This document shows, piece by piece, positions 16,697 to 26,529 of a DNA stretch of 64,000 nucleotides (position 1 is the stretch's first letter; every line of letters begins with the position of its first letter). The DNA lies in the NCBI RefSeq assembly GCF_049985285.1, contig NZ_JBNIEU010000001.1:496001-560000 (forward strand), read 5' to 3'. The stretch comes from Aestuariirhabdus sp049985285 (lineage in GTDB: Bacteria > Pseudomonadota > Gammaproteobacteria > Pseudomonadales > Aestuariirhabdaceae). The notes beneath the pieces were generated by a model, which saw only the letters and a list, made by a program, of their open reading frames with translations, was not told the DNA's origin and searched no databases. The position numbers and the translations under genes are program-made.

Positions 16697-17830
16697 CTAG
16701 TCCTGCCGTAACGACAGGATATACCCCGTTTGCGGATCGATAGCACCGCCCAGGGTCTGCTGGTAGATACGCTCTGCGGCCTCACTGCCCTGCACTTCTT
16801 CGATCCGCATCCAGTCGCCCACAAACCCCAGGAACTGGAGCCAGGCACTCGCCACAGCCTGCTGAAAACGAGCACCGCCCCACTGCTGGAGGCGCTTCTG
16901 CGCCTGGGTGGGGGCAAAGAACATCTGCGGACTCGGCCCCGCCAGCTTCGCCGGAGCACCGCCGCGCGCATCCCAGTGGGACGCCCCCACCAGACAACTG
17001 TATTTCAGCTGCTGGTCAAAATGCTGGTGCAGCCTGCCCAGCAGCTCCCCGTTGCCGGCAAAATCCACCGTCGCGGTAGGCACCGCCGCATCCAGCGCCT
17101 CCACCTGATCATAGGTAAGGACACGATCGTAGCAACCCAGGCCGGCCACAAAGTCGCGATTGCCGGGTGAGGTTAGCCCCAGGATTTCGGTGTTTCGACC
17201 CGGCTCCCCTTGACGTTGCTGCAACAGGAACGCCATGCCAATCGCTGTTTTACTCGACGCACTGGTCAGTACCAGAGAATCCGCGCCAAAGAACTGGTTA
17301 TCGCTAAAGAGATCATCGAGCAAAAACGAGGTGGTAAACAGGGGGCGTAGCAGCATCTGTAACGCCTCGGTGTCGACACTGTAGATCGGGTCTGCGGCGC
17401 TGCGAATATATTGATTGTAGATTGCCGGCAACGATTGTCGGTGGGCGCAGCCATCCACAAAGCTGCCGGCATTGATCTTGACCGGCTCCACCAGCAGGTG
17501 AGACGCCATGGGGTAGTAACCATAGAGGCGCTCCCCCACCTTGATCTCCTCACAGCGCGAGGCGACGACATCGGCAAACCCCCACACCGGAATCACGCCC
17601 TCCTCGCCCTCCACCGGGAAGAACTCCCAATAACGCAGCGCCTTGCCCATGGCGGCATAGGTGATGTTATTGGCGGTAAAGGCGAAACGGTCTACCGCCA
17701 GCAACACCTGACCGGGTTGGAGCTCCCCCCCCTGCAACCGGGGCTCGGTGAGCAGCCGGGACTGAGCAAAACGGGTACGATTGACCACGAAGGAAACCTT
17801 CGATGGGACGGTTGTTGCGGGTGTGTTCAT
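16697..17830 (-). CDS. DUF2855 protein (MDR-like)
   Basis: A 377-residue DUF2855 protein, distantly related to medium-chain reductases. Recognisable blocks are VDRFAFTANNITYAAMG, WGFADVVAS and LTSASSKTAIGMA, the last being in the position of a nucleotide-binding turn. It probably binds NADP or a CoA-like cofactor, but the reaction is unknown. ATG at 17830 has AGGAG seven bases upstream, and an in-frame start at 17857 is less likely. It belongs to the same minus-strand run as the VOC and transporter genes, 54 bp upstream. Confidence 0.82.
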   Translation of the reverse strand: MNTPATTVPSKVSFVVNRTRFAQSRLLTEPRLQGGELQPGQVLLAVDRFAFTANNITYAAMGKALRYWEFFPVEGEEGVIPVWGFADVVASRCEEIKVGERLYGYYPMASHLLVEPVKINAGSFVDGCAHRQSLPAIYNQYIRSAADPIYSVDTEALQMLLRPLFTTSFLLDDLFSDNQFFGADSLVLTSASSKTAIGMAFLLQQRQGEPGRNTEILGLTSPGNRDFVAGLGCYDRVLTYDQVEALDAAVPTATVDFAGNGELLGRLHQHFDQQLKYSCLVGASHWDARGGAPAKLAGPSPQMFFAPTQAQKRLQQWGGARFQQAVASAWLQFLGFVGDWMRIEEVQGSEAAERIYQQTLGGAIDPQTGYILSLRQD

Positions 17831-17985
17831 TGCGTCGCTCCTATCCATTGAGTTCAACGAGCGGTCCAGCGCCCCTCGACTGGGGATTGCCGGCTTGCCA
17901 ACAGCCCGATGATTGCCTGCAGTGGATTGTGAGCGATTTAGCGGGAACTGTGAATTCTATAAGGATTGTGAATACCCGCAAGAAA

Positions 17986-18003
17986 GCGGGCCCTATGGCC
18001 CGC
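17986..18003 (-). terminator. Rho-independent terminator after gcvP1
   Basis: On the minus strand a perfect 7-bp stem GCGGGCC/GGCCCGC with a four-base loop is followed by TTTCTT. It begins 50 bp past the gcvP1 stop codon, the expected place for an intrinsic terminator. Confidence 0.75.
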
Positions 18004-18052
18004 CCGCATATCCTGCTCCGATGAGGGTTGAACTTCCCTCTGCCACCGAACC

Positions 18053-20935
18053 CTAGCGATAGCTGTCCGTGGTAGGGCAGCTGCAGTGAAGATTACGGTC
18101 ACCGTACACGTTGTCGATGCGATTAACGCTGGGCCAGAACTTGCCTTCGGCAACCCAGCTCAGGGGATAGGCCGCCTGCTGCTTGCTGTAGGGTCGGTCC
18201 CAGCTCTCACTCGTAATATCAGCGAGAGTATGGGGTGCATTTTTGAGCATGTTGTTTTCCGCATCCAGGGTACCGGCCTCGACCTGGGCTATCTCACCGC
18301 GAATCGCGATCATTGCACCGATAAACCGGTCCAGCTCCGCCTTGGATTCACTCTCGGTGGGTTCGATCATAAGCGTACCCGCAACCGGAAAGCTCATGGT
18401 GGGCGCATGAAAGCCGAAATCAATCAGGCGCTTGGCAACATCCTCCTCACTGATGCCGGAAGCTGCTTTTAGCGGACGCAGGTCTATGATGCACTCGTGA
18501 GCGACCCGGCCGTTACGACCACTGTAAAGCACCGGAAAGTGCTCACCCAGGCGCTTGGCCATGTAGTTCGCATTAAGGATCGCCGTTTCCGTCGAAGCGC
18601 GAAGCCCCTGCTCTCCCAGCATGCGAATATAGGCCCAGCTGATCGGCAGAATGGATGCGCTGCCCCAGGGAGCCGCTGACACGGCTCCACTGTCGGCATT
18701 AGGCCCATCCAGTTTGACCACCGAGTGATTAGATACGAAGGGGGCCAGATGCGCCTTAATACCGATTGGGCCCATACCCGGACCACCACCACCATGGGGA
18801 ATAGCAAATGTTTTGTGCAGGTTCATATGGGACACATCGGCACCGATAACACCCGGCTTGGAGAGTCCCACCTGGGCATTGAGGTTAGCGCCATCCATAT
18901 ACACCTGACCGCCATGCTGGTGAATGATGTTGCAAATTTCGATGATCTCCTCTTCGTACACACCATGAGTCGAGGGATAGGTAATCATCAAACATGAGAG
19001 ACTGTCGGATAAATCCTGAGCCTTGGCACGTAGATCGTCAACATCCACGTTGCCCTTGCTATCGCATTCCACCACCACTACTCGCATGGATGTCATCATG
19101 GCACTGGCAGGGTTTGTGCCGTGGGCAGAGCTGGGAATCAGGCAGACATTACGATGGCCCTCACCACGACTTTCATGATACTTACGAATCGCCAACAAGC
19201 CGGCATACTCGCCTTGAGCGCCCGAGTTGGGTTGCATACAAACAGCATCAAAGCCGGTAATTTCCCGCAGCATCGTCTCCAATTCAGTAATCATCTGACG
19301 ATAGCCACCGGTTTGTGCGGCGGGTGCGAAGGGGTGAATATTACCGAACTCGGTCCAGGTTACCGGAATCATCTCGCTAGTCGCGTTCAGCTTCATGGTG
19401 CACGAACCTAATGCGATCATCGAATGGGTCAGCGACAGATCTTTATTTTCCAGGCGCTTGAGATAGCGCAGCATTTCGGTTTCGGAATGATAACGGTTAA
19501 ACACCTCATGGGTAAGAATAGAACCCTCGCGCTGCAAGCTGGCCGGTATCGCACTGCTGACTCCATCCAGACCATCTATGGTAAGACCATGATCGGGCCC
19601 GATAAGAACAGCCCACAAGTTCTCTACATCATTACGCGAACAACACTCATTTAATGAAATCGAAACGACGCCATCTACACCAGCAAAAAGATTATATCCG
19701 GCCTTTTCAGCAGCGCTGACTATCTCAGCCTGACGCGCCCCAAGATCGATACTCAAAGTATCGAAATAGCTTTCATTAAGTATTGGCAGCCCCGTTTTTT
19801 TCAATCCACGGGCCAGGATATCGGTTAAACGGTGAACGCGATTAGCGATTCGTTTGAGCCCTTCCGGCCCGTGATACACCGCGTAAAAGGCGGCCATATT
19901 AGCCAGCAAAACCTGCGCGGTACAGATGTTACTGTTGGCCTTTTCACGGCGAATATGCTGCTCGCGAGTCTGCATCGCCATGCGCAGCGCCGAGTTGCCT
20001 CGACTGTCTACGGACACCCCGATAATACGGCCCGGCATAGAGCGTTTGTACTGGTCACGGGTACCAAAAAAGGCCGCGTGGGGACCACCGAAACCCATCG
20101 GGACACCGAAACGCTGCGAGCTTCCCAGCACCACATCAGCACCGAGCTCGCCCGGTGACGTCAGTACCACCAGCGCGAGAATGTCAGTCGCAACGCAGAC
20201 AATACTCTTGCGCTCATGCAGTTTCGCAATCAACTCCCGCTCGTCGCGAAGCGAACCATCGCGGCAGGGGTACTGCAATAAAATACCAAACAGGTCATTT
20301 TCCAGCGCTTGCTCAGCGGTGCCCACGAGCACATCAAAACCAAAGGCCTCGGCTCGGGTTTTCACTACATCGATGGTCTGCGGAAAGCACTGCTCATCCA
20401 CAAAGAAAAGATTGCTCTTCTTGTTCTTGGAAACGCGCTTGGCCAGAGCCATCGCCTCGGCGGCCGCCGTTGCCTCATCCAATAGGGAAGCACTGGCCAG
20501 ATCCATTCCGGTCAGATCCATCGTCATTTGCTGGAAGGTAATCAAGGCTTCCAGCCGCCCCTGGGCGACCTCCGGCTGGTAAGGTGTGTAGGCGGTATAC
20601 CAACCCGGATTTTCCATCACATTCCGCAAAATCACCGTGGGCACGATCGTTTCGTGATAGCCCAAACCGATCAGGGAACGCTTGACCTGATTCTTGCTGG
20701 CCACCTGCTTCAGGTAGCTCAGGGTCTCGGCTTCGGTACGCGGCCCGCCCATCGCCAATGGCTGTTGCAAGCGGATGCTCTTGGGAACCGTCTCATCAAT
20801 CAGCTGCTCCAGCGACTGCACACCAAGCGTTTCGAGCATCTGCTGACGCTCGTTCGCACCGGGTCCAACATGACGTTCAATAAACTCGCCGCTGTTTTCC
20901 AGTTGCGCGAGGGAGAGGGGGCTAAGTTGACTCAT
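18053..20935 (-). CDS. gcvP: Glycine dehydrogenase (P-protein), copy 1
   Basis: A 960-residue glycine cleavage P-protein, homodimeric type. It decarboxylates glycine and passes aminomethyl to the lipoyl-GcvH. The PLP-binding lysine lies in HMNLHKTFAIPHGGGGPGMG, and the glycine-rich stretch and TPYQPEVAQGRLEAL are conserved. ATG at 20935 (MSQLSPLS) has AGGA seven bases upstream; an in-frame start ten codons earlier is less likely. It is preceded by gcvH1, 112 bp upstream, but no gcvT is adjacent. A second P-protein gene is at 42336. The two are clearly related but not identical. Confidence 0.97.
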   Translation of the reverse strand: MSQLSPLSLAQLENSGEFIERHVGPGANERQQMLETLGVQSLEQLIDETVPKSIRLQQPLAMGGPRTEAETLSYLKQVASKNQVKRSLIGLGYHETIVPTVILRNVMENPGWYTAYTPYQPEVAQGRLEALITFQQMTMDLTGMDLASASLLDEATAAAEAMALAKRVSKNKKSNLFFVDEQCFPQTIDVVKTRAEAFGFDVLVGTAEQALENDLFGILLQYPCRDGSLRDERELIAKLHERKSIVCVATDILALVVLTSPGELGADVVLGSSQRFGVPMGFGGPHAAFFGTRDQYKRSMPGRIIGVSVDSRGNSALRMAMQTREQHIRREKANSNICTAQVLLANMAAFYAVYHGPEGLKRIANRVHRLTDILARGLKKTGLPILNESYFDTLSIDLGARQAEIVSAAEKAGYNLFAGVDGVVSISLNECCSRNDVENLWAVLIGPDHGLTIDGLDGVSSAIPASLQREGSILTHEVFNRYHSETEMLRYLKRLENKDLSLTHSMIALGSCTMKLNATSEMIPVTWTEFGNIHPFAPAAQTGGYRQMITELETMLREITGFDAVCMQPNSGAQGEYAGLLAIRKYHESRGEGHRNVCLIPSSAHGTNPASAMMTSMRVVVVECDSKGNVDVDDLRAKAQDLSDSLSCLMITYPSTHGVYEEEIIEICNIIHQHGGQVYMDGANLNAQVGLSKPGVIGADVSHMNLHKTFAIPHGGGGPGMGPIGIKAHLAPFVSNHSVVKLDGPNADSGAVSAAPWGSASILPISWAYIRMLGEQGLRASTETAILNANYMAKRLGEHFPVLYSGRNGRVAHECIIDLRPLKAASGISEEDVAKRLIDFGFHAPTMSFPVAGTLMIEPTESESKAELDRFIGAMIAIRGEIAQVEAGTLDAENNMLKNAPHTLADITSESWDRPYSKQQAAYPLSWVAEGKFWPSVNRIDNVYGDRNLHCSCPTTDSYR

Positions 20936-21047
20936 TACGGAATCCTGCATGGAGATAATTGGCAAACCGATCGATTTGCCAGATACGACAAAGCCCTAAA
21001 ACCGGGTTTCAGGGCTCTGTCCGTTGGTGATCCGAGAGGCTTGCGCC

Positions 21048-21440
21048 TTACTCTTCGGCTTCGCAGACCTCGGCGTACGCCTCGGCGTCGAGCAACTCCT
21101 TTAGTTCGGACTCATCGCTCAGCTTTACCTTGAAGAACCATCCATCACCATAGGGATCGCTGTTGACTGTCTCCGGTGCATCTTCCAGGGCATCGTTAAC
21201 TTCGATCACAGTGCCAGAGATGGGAGCATAGAGGTCGGATGCGGCTTTAACAGACTCTACCACCCCCGCGTCTTCCTCCCGGCTGAGCTCAGCACCCACC
21301 TCGGGCAACTCGACGAACACGACATCTCCCAGCAACTCTTGGGCATGCTCCGTTATACCGATCACGGCGGTGCCATCGGCCTCGATCCGGATCCACTCGT
21401 GGGATGACACGTAACGCAACTCACTCGGTATGTTGCTCAT
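21048..21440 (-). CDS. gcvH: Glycine cleavage H-protein, copy 1
   Basis: A 130-residue H-protein. The lipoyl-accepting lysine is in VVESVKAASDLYAP, and the N-terminal YVSSHEWI and HAQELLGDVVFVELP are canonical. It shuttles the aminomethyl group between P, T and L proteins. ATG at 21440 (MSNIPSE) is preferred over an in-frame start ten codons upstream. It heads the gcvH1-gcvP1 pair. A 247-bp upstream region separates it from the iron permease gene; no glycine riboswitch was recognised there. Confidence 0.97.
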   Translation of the reverse strand: MSNIPSELRYVSSHEWIRIEADGTAVIGITEHAQELLGDVVFVELPEVGAELSREEDAGVVESVKAASDLYAPISGTVIEVNDALEDAPETVNSDPYGDGWFFKVKLSDESELKELLDAEAYAEVCEAEE

Positions 21441-21687
21441 TCTCTGGTTTCCTCTCGGTTTCGACGTCAATAAATGGGCGAAGAACTAACAGTTATAGTC
21501 CACCCGCAGCAAAAGATCTTCCCGGGGTGAATGCGACCCCGGCGCGAACACTGCAATTCGGTTCGCATCGGGCACCCGGACGAGCATACAAAGAGGCAAT
21601 TTTAGCGGCTAAGCCGGGGACGGGGCAAGCCACATAGGGGCTCTGCCCCTAAGGAATTTTACGTAACCTGCTATCGGTAACCACCCA

Positions 21688-23310
21688 CTAGTGACTCGCA
21701 GAGCGACGCATCAGTAACACCACCGGAATCAGGCCCACAAGCACAAGGGTAAAAGCCGGTAGCGCCGCTCTCTCCCACTCGCCCTCCGACGTCATCTCAA
21801 AGATGCGTACCGCCAGCGTATCCCAGCCGAAAGGCCGCATCAGCAAGGTAGCGGGCATCTCCTTGAGCACATCAACAAACACCAGCAGGGTCGCGGTTAT
21901 CAACGAAGGACTGAGCATCGGTAAGTATATACGTCGCACAATACCCATCGGCGGTTCACCCAGACTCTGGGCAGATTCGAGAATGGAGGGCCGAATACGC
22001 TGCAACCCGGACTCCACCGGGCCAAAGGCGACCGCCAAAAAACGAATACCATAAGCCATGATCAGCGCCAGCAGGCTTCCCATCAACAGTTGCCGCCCTT
22101 CAAAGCCCAGCCACTGTTGCAACGGGATGGTGACGGTGGCATCCAACCAGGTGAACGCCACCATGATACCCACAGCCAATACCGATCCCGGCAACGCATA
22201 GCCAAGGTTAGCAATCGTGACCGAGCTGGCGACCCACCGATCCCGATGCAGGCGCTGGGCATAGGCCAGCAGTACGGCCGTAGTCACCGTCATCACTGCG
22301 GCTATGGCCCCCAGGGTCAGGGTCTTGGTCACCAGCCCCAGGTATCGGCTATCGAGATCTTCCAGCGCGTCGGTGAAAATCCACACCAGCAGCTGGACAA
22401 TCGGAATCACAAAGGCGACGAGCACGATCAGACCCGCGTAGCCACTGGCCAGCCAGGCCAGCACCCCATGCAGCCGATAGACCTGACGAACGTGTCTCCG
22501 CTCCCCTTCGGCAAAGCGCGCCTTGCCCCGCGCCCGTCGTTCGACAATCAGCGCAACCGCGACAAATAGCAGCAGTAACGAGGCCAACTGAGCGGCCGCC
22601 TGCAGATTAAAAAAGCCATACCAGGATTTATAGATCGCCGTGGTGAAGGTGTCGTAATTAAAAGTAGCGACCGCGCCAAAATCGGCCAGGGTTTCCATCA
22701 GGGCCAGCGCGAGGCCCGCGGCGATCGCCGGTCGAGCCATGGGAAGTGCGACTTTCCAGAAAGAGCTCCAGGGCCCCATACCAAGAATCCGCGCCGAATC
22801 CATCAAACCCCGCCCCTGGGCCACAAACGCGCTACGAGCCAGCATATATACATAGGGGTAAAACACCAGCACCAGCACCAGCACAACACCGCCGGTTGAA
22901 CGCACCTGGGGGAACCAGGCAGCAGCGCCAAACCATTCACGCAACAGGCTTTGCACCGGTCCACTGAAATCGAACAAACCAATAAACACAAATGCCAGCA
23001 CATAGGCTGGCACAGCGAAGGGCAACATCAGCGCCCAGTCAAACCATTTCCGACCGGGAAATTCGCACATGGAAGTGAGCCAGGCCAGGCTAACACCCAG
23101 CACAGTAACGCCAACCCCGACCCCTAGCAACAACACCAACGTATTGCCCAGCAAGCGACCCAACTGAGTTTCAATCAGGTGCAACCAAACCTCGGTTTGC
23201 ACCGTACCCCAGCTTATAAAAAGTACCAGCAATGGCATCAGCACTATGGCGGCAATGCCCAGCGCCACTAAACGCCAGTGTTTCTGGTAGGACAACAGTC
23301 GCTGAATCAA
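21688..23310 (-). CDS. fbpB: Iron(III) ABC transporter permease, FbpB type
   Basis: A 540-residue permease with about 12 membrane helices and two binding-protein-dependent transport domains, the fused permease of iron(III) ABC importers (FbpB/SfuB/HitB). EAA loops are visible (for example SARILGMGPWSSFWKVALP in the first half and SAQSLGEPPMGIVRRIYLP in the second). It is probably co-transcribed with the periplasmic receptor gene upstream (71 bp). The ATPase gene (fbpC) is not in this cluster. Fur boxes ahead of the receptor gene should control it. Confidence 0.91.
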   Translation of the reverse strand: MIQRLLSYQKHWRLVALGIAAIVLMPLLVLFISWGTVQTEVWLHLIETQLGRLLGNTLVLLLGVGVGVTVLGVSLAWLTSMCEFPGRKWFDWALMLPFAVPAYVLAFVFIGLFDFSGPVQSLLREWFGAAAWFPQVRSTGGVVLVLVLVFYPYVYMLARSAFVAQGRGLMDSARILGMGPWSSFWKVALPMARPAIAAGLALALMETLADFGAVATFNYDTFTTAIYKSWYGFFNLQAAAQLASLLLLFVAVALIVERRARGKARFAEGERRHVRQVYRLHGVLAWLASGYAGLIVLVAFVIPIVQLLVWIFTDALEDLDSRYLGLVTKTLTLGAIAAVMTVTTAVLLAYAQRLHRDRWVASSVTIANLGYALPGSVLAVGIMVAFTWLDATVTIPLQQWLGFEGRQLLMGSLLALIMAYGIRFLAVAFGPVESGLQRIRPSILESAQSLGEPPMGIVRRIYLPMLSPSLITATLLVFVDVLKEMPATLLMRPFGWDTLAVRIFEMTSEGEWERAALPAFTLVLVGLIPVVLLMRRSASH

Positions 23311-23381
23311 ACGGGCTCCTTACAACAACAAAAGACGCCCTGCTTGCACAGGGCGCCTGCATACACTAACAGATGGCTGGC

Positions 23382-24401
23382 CTAGCGATAATCGGCACGA
23401 TCCATCAGTTTGATCGCATCGGCCTGACGGCTGCCTGCGGACTCAACATTCAACTGGTCCTGCTTGAAGGCTCCCCAGGCAGCAACCAGCGCCGCGGGCT
23501 TAACATTCGGGTTAGCAGGGTACTCCATGTTGCCATCAGCAATGAGATTCTGCGCTTCGGAGCTGCTCATCCACTCGAGGAACTTAACCGCACCTTTCAC
23601 ATTTTGGGCATGTTTGGTAACGCCGGCACCGGACACATTGACGTGCACGCCACTGGTCTGCTGGTTGGCAAAGAAAAGCTTCAACTTAATAGACGGGTCC
23701 TTCTTCTCAAGGCGACCGAAGTAATAGGTGTTAACGATGGTTACATCGCACTGACCTGCGGCCACGGCTTGCATCGCCTTGGTATCGTTGGAGAAGACCG
23801 GAGTTGCCAGGTTGGCCACCCAACCCTTGACAATCTGCTCGGCTTTTTCTTCACCGTGACGCTCGATCAACGTAGCTACCAGAGACTGGTTGTAGACCTT
23901 CTTGGAAGTTCGCAAACAGAGGCGGCCCTTCCACTCAGGCTCCGCCAGGGCTTCGTAAGTGGAGAGATCTGAAGGTTTCACGCGCTCTGTCGAGTACACC
24001 AGGGTACGGGCTCGCACAGACAGGCCAACCCACTGGTTGTCACTGGCTCGCAAATGCGCCGGGATGTTCTTCTCAAGCACGTCGGACTCAACGGACTGCA
24101 ACACACCCTTCTCGGCCGCCTGCCAGAGGTTACCGGCATCCACAGTAATCAGCAGGTCGGCCGGCGTATTCGCACCCTCGGCCTGCAGACGCGCCAGCAG
24201 GGGGCCTGCTTTATCGGTCACGTACTTGATTTCGACGCCAGTCTTGGCGGTGTAGGCATCGAACAGAGGCTTGATCAGGTGTTCATTACGAGCTGAGTAC
24301 ACAACCAGCTCATCATCGGCCGCCTGAACCAGGCCGCTATTGACCGACATTACCGCGGCGGTGGTGATCGTTAGCAGCGCCTTACGTGCATTGAATAACA
24401 T
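23382..24401 (-). CDS. fbpA: Iron(III) ABC transporter periplasmic binding protein
   Basis: A 339-residue receptor of the FbpA/FutA1 family with a signal peptide ending VQAAD. Motifs include ELVVYSARNEHLIKPLFDAY, GPLLARLQAEGANTPADLLIT, and a tyrosine-bearing VTIVNTYYFGRLEK, where paired tyrosines bind ferric ion. It should deliver Fe3+ to FbpB. Two Fur-box-like sites sit between about 40 and 95 bp upstream of the start, which fits iron-repressed expression. Alternative ligand specificity (thiamine or other) is less likely given the sites and the permease. Confidence 0.92.
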   Translation of the reverse strand: MLFNARKALLTITTAAVMSVNSGLVQAADDELVVYSARNEHLIKPLFDAYTAKTGVEIKYVTDKAGPLLARLQAEGANTPADLLITVDAGNLWQAAEKGVLQSVESDVLEKNIPAHLRASDNQWVGLSVRARTLVYSTERVKPSDLSTYEALAEPEWKGRLCLRTSKKVYNQSLVATLIERHGEEKAEQIVKGWVANLATPVFSNDTKAMQAVAAGQCDVTIVNTYYFGRLEKKDPSIKLKLFFANQQTSGVHVNVSGAGVTKHAQNVKGAVKFLEWMSSSEAQNLIADGNMEYPANPNVKPAALVAAWGAFKQDQLNVESAGSRQADAIKLMDRADYR

Positions 24402-24441
24402 TATTGAAGTCCCCTATGAATAGTGTTTAACCTGCCGCAAT

Positions 24442-24460
24442 GATAATGATTCCCATTTAA
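24442..24460. promoter_or_regulatory. Fur box 1 upstream of fbpA
   Basis: GATAATGATTCCCATTTAA matches the 19-bp Fur consensus at 13 of 19 positions by eye, with a perfect left half. It sits about 41-60 bp from the fbpA start codon. Confidence 0.72.
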
Positions 24461-24474
24461 TATGCAAGCTAACT

Positions 24475-24493
24475 GAGAATGATTATCCATAAC
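24475..24493. promoter_or_regulatory. Fur box 2 upstream of fbpA
   Basis: GAGAATGATTATCCATAAC matches the Fur consensus at about 14 of 19 positions. With box 1 it makes a tandem pair 33 bp apart, typical of strongly iron-repressed promoters. Confidence 0.72.
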
Positions 24494-24695
24494 TTTTTGG
24501 GCCCCACCTTGCTCCAGATCAACAAACAGGGTCATCAAGGCAAATCAAAGACGCCGGCACGCAGCTGAAAACGGCAAGAATCGTATCCATAGGGGGAAGC
24601 AAAAAAGGAGAGAGATCACACCAGGCGCCCTACCAGCAGCCCAATCGCGGGGACACACCGGCAAGGGAATTCAATCACGCAGCGCTACTGCCGCA

Positions 24696-25340
24696 CTAGC
24701 TGGCAGTTTTTTGCTGCGAGAGGGCTCCTCTGGCGATAAAATATTGCGCGCTGTAGTAGGTCAACATAATCCACAAACTGGCCAGGGGCAGGGGTGACAT
24801 AAACCGGTCGATCGCGATCATCGAATCCGACAACAGGAACAACAGCGCTCCCATCGCCACCAGGGGATGATTGCCTTCACCGAGCAGGGCGCAAAGCGCC
24901 ATCGTAACGATCACACCTATATAAACCACCACCGGCACCCTCATCTCACCGAGGAGCGGCAGCAACTGCGCCACCAGGGTTCCTGTGGCCACCACCATCG
25001 CAAGCGCTAGCACGATTCGGGGCGCGGACAGCCGGGGCCGACGAGCAAGCGCCGCAATATAGAAGAGGTGTGCCACCAGGAAGCTACCCAAACCGGGCAC
25101 AAACTGGTTCCAGGCCAACAACAGGTCGCCCACCGACGAGAACAACAGTCCGATCCCGACCCAGAGCTGTCGCGCATCGCTCCGAGCGCCCAGCACTAAC
25201 CAGGCCAAGATCCAGATGGGCAGGGCTTTGAGCAGGAAATCGAACGGGAACGGCTGCCACCCCAGAGTCACAAGATACGACAGCGCAAGGATAGCGAACG
25301 CTATCCAGGTAGCAGAACGGTAAGGGGGAATCACTGGCAA
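24696..25340 (-). CDS. YhhN/TMEM86-family lysoplasmalogenase-like membrane protein
   Basis: A 214-residue polytopic protein with about eight hydrophobic segments. Conserved family motifs are SSVGDLLLAW (SxxGD), AHLFYIAAL and LLFLLSDSMIAIDRF. YhhN/TMEM86 proteins include lysoplasmalogenases that hydrolyse vinyl-ether lysophospholipids. The acidic residues in the two SD motifs likely coordinate catalysis within the membrane. It stands alone; 294 bp separate it from fbpA. Substrate in this organism is unknown. Confidence 0.87.
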   Translation of the reverse strand: MPVIPPYRSATWIAFAILALSYLVTLGWQPFPFDFLLKALPIWILAWLVLGARSDARQLWVGIGLLFSSVGDLLLAWNQFVPGLGSFLVAHLFYIAALARRPRLSAPRIVLALAMVVATGTLVAQLLPLLGEMRVPVVVYIGVIVTMALCALLGEGNHPLVAMGALLFLLSDSMIAIDRFMSPLPLASLWIMLTYYSAQYFIARGALSQQKTAS

Positions 25341-25484
25341 ACTCCGCGCGGTTCTTATTATTAATTAGGGTGCAGAAATAGCGGCGATGCTTATACGCAC
25401 AAGCCGCAACAACAGAGGGAGTATTACTAATTCAAACGCTCGCTTCAAGCGCGCAAGCTAGCGGTTCATGCAAGAGGTATCGCC

Positions 25485-25724
25485 ATGACCCAATCAGTAA
25501 TGAGCGCCATATTGGAAATTGACCAGCTGGTCGGCTCTGTCGAGCGCTTGCAACGACAGCAGATCGACACCGTCGACACCTACAACCGGGGCTTCCGGGA
25601 TGGTCGCAACGAGCTCGCCAACTACACCCTTAAAACGCTATCGGGTATACGTATGGAGCTGATGTCACTCCACCTGAGGCACTGCAGCAAAATATGTGCG
25701 GAAACTGAGAAAGGCAGCGCTTAG
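25485..25724 (+). CDS. Small hypothetical protein
   Basis: A 79-residue soluble protein, plus strand, with a probable ribosome site (AAGAGG seven bases before ATG). It has a helical, charged middle with repeated hydrophobic positions (VGSVERLQRQQID) that could form a short coiled coil. No family is recognised. It lies alone between minus-strand genes, so it should have its own promoter. Being short, it could be a chance ORF, though the ribosome site argues for a real gene. Confidence 0.5.
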   Translation: MTQSVMSAILEIDQLVGSVERLQRQQIDTVDTYNRGFRDGRNELANYTLKTLSGIRMELMSLHLRHCSKICAETEKGSA

Positions 25725-25772
25725 CCTTTTTCGGACCGCGATGGCGCAACCACCGCAAGCCAACCGAATCAC

Positions 25773-26261
25773 TTATTCCTTTCCCGCAGCTCCCGCCGGT
25801 GCCTGCGCGCTTGCAGCACTGCCGCTTCCCGCAGGCTTATTGGCTCGCTGACCACCCTGCTTGTTACCACGACGAGGCCGACGGCTACGGCCATTATTGC
25901 CACCACCCGGTCCGCGACTATTGCGGGCTCCGGCTCCGCGACCTTTGCCGCCACCATTGGTGTTTTCACCACTCATGCCAGTCAGCCCTCGGGCCCCCTT
26001 ACCGGCACCAGCACCGCTACCACTGCCGCGCGCCTCGTTAACCCTGATAAGGCGTCCGCACAACGGGGATTCATTGAGTACCTGGACAGCATCGCGCCCT
26101 TCGGACACAACGGGCATTTCGACAAAGCCGAAGCCTTTGGATTCGCCGGTTTCGGGATCCATGGTTATCTTGGCGCTTGTCACATCTCCGAAATCGGAAA
26201 AGGCATCAATAAGGTCTTCATCTGTCACTGAGTAGGACAGATTGCCGACATATATTTTCAT
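25773..26261 (-). CDS. RNA-binding protein, RRM plus glycine/arginine-rich tail
   Basis: A 162-residue protein with an N-terminal RNA recognition motif of about 80 residues: RNP2 as IYVGNLS and RNP1 as KGFGFVEM. A long tail follows that is dominated by Gly, Arg, Ser, Asn and Ala. The layout is that of bacterial Rbp-type and plant glycine-rich RNA-binding proteins, often linked with cold response. It should bind single-stranded RNA in the cytoplasm; the tail likely adds nonspecific RNA contacts. The 268 bp upstream may contain a long 5' leader, but no structure was established. Confidence 0.9.
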   Translation of the reverse strand: MKIYVGNLSYSVTDEDLIDAFSDFGDVTSAKITMDPETGESKGFGFVEMPVVSEGRDAVQVLNESPLCGRLIRVNEARGSGSGAGAGKGARGLTGMSGENTNGGGKGRGAGARNSRGPGGGNNGRSRRPRRGNKQGGQRANKPAGSGSAASAQAPAGAAGKE

Positions 26262-26529
26262 TCAGTCTTGTCTCACAACGGGCGTCGTTATTATGAATCT
26301 ACACCGTCAGCCAACCGTACGCCTATCGACTAACAATGATCGCCTTCCAGAAAGGTCCGATCATGAAGCACAGGCTCTCTTTTTGCAGAACCCACACCTT
26401 AAAACACAAATTTCAGCTAGATTCGCACATTTATCCGGCAAAGAAAAGTGCCTTTCCAGCACCTTCGTCCACTAGCACCCCGACTCGGTCACACTGTTCT
26501 CATCACGCCAGCTGATCTAACCGGGTCAA

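Noticed and set aside
21441..21687. Glycine riboswitch upstream of gcvH1
   Set aside because: No tandem aptamer core or GCCGAAGG-like element is seen. A GGGGC/GCCCC hairpin at about 21637-21652 has no T-run in the needed direction.
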